Positions 56,295-64,000 of a stretch of 64,000 nucleotides of DNA are shown piece after piece. This stretch comes from Brachionus manjavacas. Lineage: Eukaryota; Rotifera; Eurotatoria; Ploima; Brachionidae. The position numbers and the translations under genes are program-made. The notes under the pieces are model-generated. The model made no database searches. It was not told where the DNA came from and saw only the letters and a program-made list of their open reading frames with translations. Location of the stretch: NCBI GenBank assembly GCA_019054805.1, contig JAHQIY010000032.1, positions 496,001 through 560,000 on the forward strand, written 5' to 3'. Position 1 is the first letter of the stretch; each line of letters begins with the position of its first letter.

Positions 56295-57840
56295 CAGCTT
56301 TTTTTAATGAAATTTTTTTAAAAATATAAACAATTTTTTTCAGTCAGTTTAAAAAGAGTTTAATAAAATTAAAAATTCAACTGTAAAATTTGAACGCCAA
56401 ATAAAATTATCCTGTCTGCAATTCGAAAAAAACATCACAAAAATATAAAATGTTTTGCAGAATTTAAATAACAGCAACAATAGCAGTTCTAAACCTATTC
56501 TGCAGGAAGCTATACTAGATATTAATATTTAAAGCAATTTTAAAGTCTGTAAAAACTATGCAAAACTTTGCAACAAAAACACCATCAAATTATTTTAAAA
56601 TGTTTTTTGAAGAATTAAAAAGCAGAAAAAAAATAATAAATTTTCTCTCTGAAATATTATTTAATTGCTGAATTTAAAAAAAATCAGGAATAAATGAAAA
56701 AATCTTTGACCAAATATTTGATGACCTTTGTCTATCAGGTGAGGTAAAGACAATGAGAATATTAAAAAGTAAAAATCCTTTCTGTACTTTCTGTACTTTT
56801 TGATAATTAAAAAAAAAAGATATTAATTGATCAATATTTTAATCTTTAATTTTAACTAATAACCTTCAACCAGACACCGTTTAATTTTTAATATAATGAT
56901 TAAATTACCATAAAGTGCAAAAACTGCAAAGGAGAGAGAGTGAAGTTAATAATAATAATAATAATGATAATTGCTACGCTTATGCGTGAAGTCTGGATTA
57001 ATCAGACTGTAAGCAATATTAGTCAAGTAAGTTGGGAGCAATTTTTATCTGGAACTTAGAACCGATTTAAATATGATAACTTAATGAAATATTTGAATAT
57101 TAAAAATAAAAATTTGTTAAATATAATAAGTTAAAATTTAAAAATCCATTTTAAATTTAACAAAATTTGCTAATTAATGTTTATACCAATATTCATTTTG
57201 AAAGTTTCGAACAAAATTGCTCTGCTATGAAAAATTGCTTTCAACTTCATCCTCCCCAAAAAGGAACATGCCCGAATTAATAATATTCTGATAAAGTACA
57301 GAAAAAACAGCAGGCAAAAAAAGTAAAATGTTTTTTTATCCATAAGATTATTATAAAAATAATAATTCCAAAAAATTTAGATTTTTTCCGTCATTTTTGC
57401 TTCTTTAGTGGTTTAGTAACTTAATTTATTTTCGTAAATTTTAAAAAACAACAAGCGGAACATAAACAGAAAAAGTAAGAATTTTTTCCTCTTGAAATAT
57501 CATTTAAATGCTGAATTCAACAAAAAAAGTTAACCAAAAAATTTGATGACCATAGTCCATCAGGTTCCAATTGCCCATCATTATTCAAAAGGTCTTAAAA
57601 GCCCCACTATTCAATTGAATTTTTAATTAAAATTTGAGAAAAAAAAAATTTTATTTTGAATTTAATTTTGAATTTAAAAAAAAATAAATAAAAAAACTAG
57701 ACTTCATTGTAAACTTGAATTGAATTGCTTGAGCATACAAAAAGTCACTCTCAGCTAGTTTGAGAATATCAAATATTTGAACAAAAAATAAGGACTAGAG
57801 AGTATTAGACTAAAAAATCTAGATGTGCATTAACTTTACT
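56295..57840. other. AT-rich intergenic DNA
   Basis: An (AAT)n microsatellite lies at 56947-56968. No gene was recognised, and short A-rich frames were discounted. Confidence 0.5.
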
Positions 57841-58151
57841 CGCATTTGGCCGAAGTCCTAGTGATCGACGAGCTTTTGTGGTCCGCTCACGAGGTGAAGA
57901 TTCATCGAGAGCTGAGTCACACGAGCCAAATTGTTAAAAACTGTTACACTATACCAAGCTGCACGATGCGCTTCTTAGCAAGCAAACCAAAAAGAGAAAG
58001 AAAAAACTAACACTGAGCTAAACACGCATCTAACTTCTAACTAAAGATTGGTACTCTTTCTTTTTTGTTTCTATTCTGAACACGACTATTAATTTTATTT
58101 TGTGTGTTAAGCTTAAATTTAGAAATTTTTTGTCCACCGGTGATATCCACA
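57841..58151 (+). promoter_or_regulatory. 5' region of the tristetraprolin gene with an AP-1-like site
   Basis: About 310 bp of clearly higher GC precede the start codon and probably contain promoter and 5' leader. The word TGAGTCA at 57913-57919 matches the AP-1/TRE consensus, which would suit an immediate-early gene such as tristetraprolin. It is a single 7-bp match, so it is weak evidence alone. No TATA box was identified. Confidence 0.35.
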
Positions 58152-58916
58152 ATGCCGCTATTGTCCTTGGCCGATTTTGACAAGTCTCTCAAACTCAACC
58201 AAATGCTGCTGAACCCGCTGCTGAGCAACAACTTGTTCGGCGCACAGCTGAGCACGCTCCAGAGCGCGGCCAAACAAACCAGCTACAGCCGCTACAAGAC
58301 AGAGCTGTGCCGACAGTACAGCGAAAACGGCCAGTGCAAGTACGGCGACAAGTGCCAGTTTGCGCACGGCGCCGAGGAACTCAAAGACGTCAAACGTCAC
58401 CCCAAGTACAAGACCGACTTCTGCAAGACATTCCACTCCAAGGGCTTTTGTCCGTACGGACCGCGGTGTCACTTTATCCACGAGCTGAGCGAGAGTGTCG
58501 ACCTGGCCAACGGACTGTCATCGGTCAGCCGAAAAAAGCAGCACTCCGACACTCTGCAGCTGACCGGCTCGCTTTTGCTCAACATCAAGAACGAGCTGGA
58601 CGCGGCAGCGCCCAAATTCGACTGTCATGAAGAAAGGAGCCAGCTGCCCGATCTGTTCGACTCGAACGCGTCGTTGAACGCGTCGCCCTCGTCCACCACC
58701 TCGAGCAACTCGTCGCTCAACGAGCTTTTCGCGCGCCAAGTCATCTCGCCCAAAGTGGAGTGTGTGCGCGCCCGCTCCAGCGTGTCCTCCACCTCCAGTG
58801 CTTTTTCGTCCACTTCCAGCATCAGTCCATTCGAGAACAGCACCTTTTTCAGCCTAGCGGGCCTCGCTCAACCCCAGCACGCCCTCGCACAAAAGACAAA
58901 CTACATTATTTGGTGA
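58152..58916 (+). CDS. tristetraprolin/TIS11-family CCCH zinc-finger mRNA-decay factor
   Basis: A single-exon frame of 254 codons from the ATG at 58152; the open frame extends 16 codons upstream but has no ATG there. Two tandem C-x8-C-x5-C-x3-H fingers lie at residues 53-72 and 91-110. Each is preceded by the family lead-in (RYKTELC and KYKTDFC), with an 18-residue linker. All eight zinc ligands are present. Such proteins bind UAUUUA-type AU-rich elements in mRNA 3' UTRs and recruit deadenylases. The rest is Ser-rich. The usual C-terminal CNOT1-binding motif of vertebrate members was not seen; the chain ends [12 protein letters not shown] content is far above the flanks. Its own 3' UTR contains AU-rich stretches (59188-59215), compatible with autoregulation. 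Confidence 0.92.
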   Translation: MPLLSLADFDKSLKLNQMLLNPLLSNNLFGAQLSTLQSAAKQTSYSRYKTELCRQYSENGQCKYGDKCQFAHGAEELKDVKRHPKYKTDFCKTFHSKGFCPYGPRCHFIHELSESVDLANGLSSVSRKKQHSDTLQLTGSLLLNIKNELDAAAPKFDCHEERSQLPDLFDSNASLNASPSSTTSSNSSLNELFARQVISPKVECVRARSSVSSTSSAFSSTSSISPFENSTFFSLAGLAQPQHALAQKTNYIIW

Positions 58917-59300
58917 ATGCAGCCTCATAGTCCAGTTTTGTTTGAATTTTTTTCTGTTTTTTTCTTCTTTTTTTTTTTGTTTTTATTGAGTCAAATTACA
59001 AAGAATTGTTTTTGGAATTATAAATTTCTCTAGTGGGGAAATTTTTGTTTTTCTGTTTTGTTTGTGAGAGAGAGAGAGAGAGAGAAAAAAAAATTGGTAA
59101 TTGTTTTGAAGAGTGAAACAGAAGGGCACCCGAGTGCATAGACATTGGTGTCTATTGGAAATCGGCGCTGCCGCATTGTTTCGACTAATTTATTTGTATT
59201 ATTTATATTTTAACAAGTTTAGCTTAAAAACTAATTTATTTTCTCGTCACAGAGACTTTTTTTTAATATGCTTCTTTTTTTTTTAATTTTTTTTGAGTTT
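58917..59300 (+). promoter_or_regulatory. 3' UTR of the tristetraprolin gene with AU-rich stretch
   Basis: It holds a (GA)n tract at 59068-59085 and a potential hairpin tagaca-ttgg-tgtcta at 59139-59154. AU-rich motifs (taatttatttgtattattta) lie around 59188-59215, near UAUUUAU-type sites that tristetraprolin itself recognises. The UTR end was not determined. Confidence 0.4.
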
Positions 59301-60800
59301 TTTGGTTCGGACGGACTCGTTCCGGATTATGGAAATTTTGAGCATCTAGGAAATTGTGAAATATATTAGAGATTTATTTGATTTTTGGATTTTGTTTTCT
59401 TTTCTTTTGGTTCATTTTGATGAAATTTTTATAAAACGGGAAGTTTTTTTATTTTTACTTTTTACTGAAAATGGTTGGGTTAGGAAACGAAAAAAGAACG
59501 TGGATCATTCTAATTTAAGCTTTGAGTTTAATTGATTGCTAATGTGTGTACAAAATGTGGTGGAGAGGCCCGGACGAGACCATTTACGTCTAAGGTTTAT
59601 TTATTTTAAAGAGGTCTGCTTTTCGCTCTCGGGCTCGTCTTGACTAGTCTCCACGGGCTTCTTTTTTTGTCTCCTTTCTTTTTGCTTCTCTTTACTGACT
59701 TTACAACTAAAATAATTTTTTTTTCTTAATTTTATTATTGTTATTTAAAATTAATTAAATTAATTTAAAATTTAAATTAAAATAAAATCAATTTAAAAAA
59801 TGAATCGTGTTTCTTTGACATTTAATTCCTGACCAAAATGGCCGACAGCAAAATTTTCCAAATTTAAATGACAAAGAGTTTTAGAAATTTTATTTTAGCT
59901 CTTTAAACTTTATAAAAAGTTAAATAAAATAAAACCCTGCAACATGAGTCCGTTATCAAAATAGCTAAAAATAAAATAAAATTTAAATTATAAACATTTA
60001 AAAAATATTAATATTATTCAGACTTGTCGAACATTTTGTACTGTGTTTCACTAATTTTGTCATTACATTCAGTATTTTTTAAAATCTTTGATCAATTAAA
60101 TAATTTTATATTTTCAAGGTTTTAGCCGTTGCTCCGCTGACGGAATAATGAAAATAAAAAAAGAGAATTTTTTTTTATTATTAAATTAATTGTTTTATTA
60201 CTGTATTGAAAAATTAAATTAAGTGTCTGTATAAACCCCATTTCTAGTAAGAAAACTTAAATTTAGAATTTTTTTTTCTTTTCTTCAATTTACTAATTGT
60301 ATTAAGTTAATTAAATTAATCTCCTTTTTAGGAGAAATAAATTTTAAAGTTCCAAAAAAAAGAAAATAAAGACAAAAAACGCATTTAAAATAAATTAAAT
60401 ATTTTTTTTTATCCTTTATATGATGATTTTCAAATCAGTTTTATTTTTTAGTTGTTTAAAAAATTTATTTATTTATTTTATTTAGCGGCAATTCTGGCAA
60501 TGTAGTAAAATTCTAAAAGAATAAGAAAAATTTGTTAGAAATTGTTATCTATTAAAACATTTTGATAATTTGAAAAAGGTAATATTAAGAAATTGTACAT
60601 TAAGGAGATTCAATTTTTGTATAATATGAAGTATAACAGATTTTAATCTATTAATTATTCATTTAAACTTCAATTTGTACCTATTTTGAATTGTTTGCTG
60701 TAGATTTATATTTATTTCTATAAATTTTCGTCCAATTTCGTAAAAATAAAAAGAGAAATATATTATTGGAATCAATAGAATCAATACTAAGATTGGCAAC
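59301..60800. other. intergenic DNA, mixed then AT-rich
   Basis: The stretch 59300-59700 is less AT-rich and may be a continued UTR or a noncoding transcript; no frame in it is convincing. A hairpin TCTCC-TTTTT-AGGAGA followed by AATAAA at 60320-60341 resembles the retroelement 3' ends elsewhere. Confidence 0.4.
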
Positions 60801-60804
60801 AAAC

Positions 60805-61235
60805 ATTTTATTAGATTATAAAAATAGCTGTTTAAAGAAAAGAATATCATTGACTTCAGTGAAGAACATTTTTTAACGAATTTTAATTTTAACAAAAATA
60901 CAAAATTTTACATCTGACAAAAAAATTCATTAATTCATTAAAATTTGCAACTTTAGAATTCTACTTTTGTCTCTAATGATTACAGAATACAATGCAACTA
61001 CACAAACAGACGTTACTTAAATAAATGAGCATTGTTTGAGCCCATATTTAAGTATTTAATTAATTTTTTATTTAATTAAAGTTTAAGTCCCATGGACAAA
61101 TTGAAATAAAAATTAATATAAAATTAAATAAGAATTAATTGCTAATTTTTATTTTAATTTTTAAAAAATGTTCTTCACTGAAGTCGATGATATTCTTTAC
61201 TTTAAACAGCTATTTTTATAATCTGATAAAAAGGA
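60805..61235. repeat. inverted duplication with about 85-bp arms
   Basis: The left arm at 60805-60888 and the right arm at 61155-61235 are near-perfect inverted copies. They share agattataaaaatagctgt, gaatatcattgacttcagtg and gaagaacattttttaa in reverse order. The loop of about 265 bp contains a minus-strand retrotransposon-type 3' end at 61060-61115. It is either a palindromic element or a fold-back rearrangement associated with the insertion. Confidence 0.7.
61060..61115 (-). repeat. LINE-type 3' end, relative of the copy at 19690
   Basis: Read on the minus strand, the hairpin GTCCATGGGAC (61087-61097) is followed by TTAAACTTTAATTAAATAAA. This is the same order and nearly the same bases as at 19696-19751. 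It sits inside the loop of the inverted duplication at 60805-61235. Confidence 0.55.
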
Positions 61236-61559
61236 TTTTACTAAAAACTATAAAAAATTATCAATAATGAAATTAAATAATTGATAAAGAATTTGAATAA
61301 AGAATAAAGAATTTTTTTGAAAAATTAAATATTTATTTTTACTATTAAACAAATAATTTTAGCCATGATTAATTGTATTCAAGAGACTTATCTTTATTCT
61401 AAAATAAGCAAAGTTTTACTAAATTCAATGGGTTTAATTCTTGTAAAATAAAACCAAATAAAAATAAAGTAAAAAAGCTAAAAAAAATGTTAAGAAAGTT
61501 AAAAAGACATATTGAATTAGGCCGTTACATGTGACACATGTATACATAGTTGAGGCTTC

Positions 61560-61890
61560 AGTAAAAAAAAGAGGACATGGTAAGGTAGCAATTACACAAT
61601 GGAGTCGATTCGAATAACTTTTACTTAAAAAGGAATCTTAAATTACAATTTAAACTAAAAGATGGACTAACTGACTCTATTAATTTATGTTTAAACAATA
61701 TAAATAATAGAAAATATTTTCTTCTTCTCCAAGAATTAACTAAATCATTTTGATTTTAAATGTTTAAAATTTATGTTTTTTTTACATGTATTTTTATCTG
61801 TATTTAATCTTCTTTAATTTTTCAAATTTAAAATTTTTACATTTACTTCTCCTAATAGGAGGTTAATTCAATTTAAATAAATATAACGAA
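61560..61890 (+). repeat. LINE-type 3' end: T-rich tract, stem-loop, AAATA tail
   Basis: A T-rich tract (61750-61845) leads to the hairpin CTCCTAATAGGAG (61849-61861), then GTTAATTCAATTTAAATAAA. The upstream 200 bp are less AT-rich but gave no readable RT segment. The layout matches 54690-54835. Confidence 0.45.
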
Positions 61891-62879
61891 TTAGTAAATA
61901 ACATTCATTAATTGACACCTTCATAATAAAAAAATATTAAATTAATCCTAGCAAATAACTAATTATTATTTATCTAAAAATTCTAATTGATAAAAATGAA
62001 TGAAAAGCAAGTCTGCAAAAAGAGAAAATGTATCTTTCTTGAAGTCAAGATAAAAATTATAAAAAAACATTCTGAACAAAAAATAGCCACTTCAAAAATA
62101 TACAAATCGAAGAGCATCAAGATGCAAATAAACGAGTAATTAGCTCTAAATAAGCAATCGATAGAATAAATGAAATGAAATGAAATGATTTTTTTGAACC
62201 GAAAAAAAATGATAATTAATTTATTGTTTAATACTGAAAATTTTATAATTTAAAGTAGCTTTACCATACAACCATTTAATACTGATTTTTTTGAAAAAAA
62301 TTAATTTTTGTTTTTTTCCAAATTTTTTTTTAAAATTTTTTACCCCATTAGTTTTAAATGGCAATTTCGATTTAAAGAATACCGAAATTTCCGCTCAACT
62401 TGTTCGTTAGACCGAGGATAGACTGCATAAAAAAATAATGTCATTCATAAGTTGATAATCAATTCAAAGAGTTTATCTTTAGATATTGCAATTAATCTTT
62501 GAATTAAAATAAATAATTTTAATAAAGCATCCTTTTCGTGTTAGGTAGATTTAAAAATTAAAAAAACTCATTTTAATCTTTAATTATTATTATTATTCAA
62601 AGATGCGAAAGCCATAGCTTTCTTACAGCCCAAAAGTAAAGATAAGTAAAAATTTTATGTTTTGAATAAATTTTAAGTTTTTAGTTCTAGTTTTTTTTGA
62701 ATTTTTTCAATATGGTAGGAAAATTAGAATAATGTATGGGGATATTAATTTTTAAAATGTGCTTTTTAAAAATTGATCTATTCAAATTCAAACATTGAGC
62801 TTTTGAATTTTTTTCAAAAATAAAAATTAAAAAAGGAAATATTTATTTAGAACACACGGTAATAGACATGACAAAAAAA
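61891..62879. other. AT-rich intergenic DNA
   Basis: An (ATT)n run occurs near 62583-62597. No gene was recognised. The final part before 62880 is the 3' flank of the Notum-like gene. Confidence 0.5.
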
Positions 62880-64000
62880 TTATTCCATTATTAATTTCAT
62901 TAATTTAAAATAATTAAAATTTTTTAAATAATTCCTACTAAGCTTGTATTTGTGTGCAATTTTATTTCGATCAACCAAGCCAAGATAAGCTAGATACTCG
63001 AATGGATTGATGTGTTGGCTAGACCCCGGATGCTTGATTGAAGGACAAGTGCCTTGGCAGTCCGGCCATTTGCATGAATCGTAGAGCTTCGGTGTTTTAT
63101 CCTCAAAAGCCCATTCGAACAAAGCATCACTCATTTTTACATCATTAACTTTTAAAGCAGTCCAGTCTTTGCTAGTTAGAGTAATGTGACTAATACAAGA
63201 TGGCACATAGTACGAATCCACATCTCTTACATTTTCTCTCAACTTTTTGTCCATGAATCTGAATGTTTCAGCTATTCTATTTGATGTTGAATTCACATGG
63301 TTAAATTGCTCTAATAATTGGGTTTCATCAAATTTGGACTGAATCACAAAAACAGGCATTTCGATGAAATTTAGGATTTTTTTTGGCAAAAAACAATTCC
63401 ACATGGACCCATTTTCTTTTCTAACACATTCATCCGGTATTCCAGCATTCCAATATTTGATTGCGTTGTCAAAAAACTCATTCATTAGACATTTATTACC
63501 AGTGCATAAATATGAATAGGGTAGGTCCAATTGCCATGCAGAATCTATCACCAATTTTAGCTTTGTCTTTGGTGCATGTAGACTAAACATTTTTTGTATT
63601 CTTTCCGCATTCATCAGAGCACCAATTCCACCTGCACTAACACCAGCCAACATTACCAATCGCGACTGTGCAATACTTGTCTTTTTGATCAAATCGTCAA
63701 AAACAGCTGACACTATCTCATAGCCCATAAAACTAAATTCATCAGATTTTTTTCTACCTGTCCATAAATCACTGGAACAATACGGAATTTCTCTTTTAAA
63801 ACATAAAAAAAATAAAAAAAATTTTAGAATAATTTTTTTCTTACATCATATTGATGTTTGACCATCTGGGGTTTTCACTTGGGTCCGAAGACAGAATCCC
63901 GTTTGAAAATTTAAAATTTTTATTCATTCTAGATGAAGTTAAATTGAAGGAATTTAGATAGCGCTGGGAACATGACGCTTGGTCATAGCAAAAATAGCCG
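62880..64000 (-). CDS. NOTUM: Notum-like carboxylesterase (5' end beyond the window)
   Basis: Two exons lie inside the window: 63845-64000 (runs off the edge) and 62880-63792, joined by a 52-nt intron. The reading is continuous, giving about 356 residues of the C-terminal two thirds. Notum is a secreted alpha/beta hydrolase that removes the palmitoleate from Wnt proteins. Family marks in order are CYDQASCSQRYLN, NGILSSDPSENPRWSNINM, PYCSSDLWTG, the nucleophile elbow GVSAGGIGALMN (catalytic Ser), IQSKFDETQL (catalytic Asp), PSCISHITLTSKDW (catalytic His) and WPDCQGTCP near the end. All three catalytic residues are present. N-terminal signal peptide and lid residues are not visible, so a Notum-like paralogue with another substrate remains possible. 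Confidence 0.88.

Noticed and set aside
58158..58739. minus-strand and alternative frames over tristetraprolin
   Set aside because: They are frame shadows of a GC-rich zinc-finger gene with all ligands intact.
59139..59154. hairpin tagaca-ttgg-tgtcta in the tristetraprolin 3' UTR as a specific decay element
   Set aside because: The stem is only 6 bp and does not match a named stem-loop consensus well enough to claim function.
1..64000. search for CRISPR arrays, tRNA or rRNA genes and bacterial-type operons
   Set aside because: No regularly spaced repeats, no convincing cloverleaf and no rRNA-like sequence were seen; the window is animal nuclear DNA with introns.

Overview
This is an AT-rich, intron-bearing animal (invertebrate) nuclear window. 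Coding sequence is scattered, many introns are only 43-60 nt with plain GT..AG ends, and the proteins are typically animal: a two-pore K+ channel, a tristetraprolin-type CCCH protein, a Notum-type esterase and an alpha carbonic anhydrase. The base composition, tiny introns and mix of LINE, Tc1 and Mutator-like debris would fit a rotifer such as Brachionus, but that is inference; no rRNA, mitochondrial or other diagnostic gene is present.

Layout. 1-5.5 kb: AT-rich DNA with one old hAT-like repeat. 5.6-9.2 kb (minus): a doubtful small gene, then a complete 7-exon gene fusing a Rieske 2Fe-2S domain to a DUF455 ferritin-like domain. 9.3 kb: a 122-bp hAT-type MITE with a perfect 8-bp duplication. 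11.6-15.7 kb: a transposon nest in which a Tc1 element and a second LINE have each landed in copies of one LINE family. 15.9-17.2 kb (minus): a GC-rich, intact, probably domesticated Tc1-type transposase gene that has lost its first catalytic Asp. 17.8-19.3 kb: repeats. 20.1-21.3 kb (minus): an 8-exon secreted alpha carbonic anhydrase. 24.1-26.0 kb (minus): a GC-rich 650-aa low-complexity protein. 27.8-29.0 kb: a Mutator-like (MULE) element. 31.1-35.8 kb (minus): a K2P channel whose 2.7-kb intron carries another MULE. 38.9 kb (plus): a secreted Cys-rich protein. 42.7 kb (plus): a COA1-like mitochondrial protein. 43.6-45.4 kb: a long-TIR DNA element, LINE debris and a small palindromic element. 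45.9-47.6 kb (minus): a leucine-rich-repeat membrane protein. 47.9-49.0 kb: LINE debris. 50.3-53.0 kb (minus): NAD(P)HX epimerase, divergent from an unknown 177-aa gene at 53.4 kb (plus). 55.3-56.3 kb: a third MULE. 58.15-58.9 kb (plus): tristetraprolin/TIS11. 62.9 kb to the right edge (minus): a Notum-like carboxylesterase, 5' end cut off.

The genes do not form a pathway; they are an ordinary mixture of metabolic repair, ion transport, mRNA decay, extracellular enzymes and surface proteins. The structure not explained by genes is the mobile DNA. Three MULEs have 9-10 bp target duplications at TTTAA-like sites, begin with GGC, and have TIRs built from repeats of a short motif particular to each element. 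At least seven LINE-type 3' ends share a terminal stem-loop followed by an AATAA-like tail. Exon joins given below were derived by hand from splice signals and reading-frame continuity; each multi-exon model closes exactly in frame.
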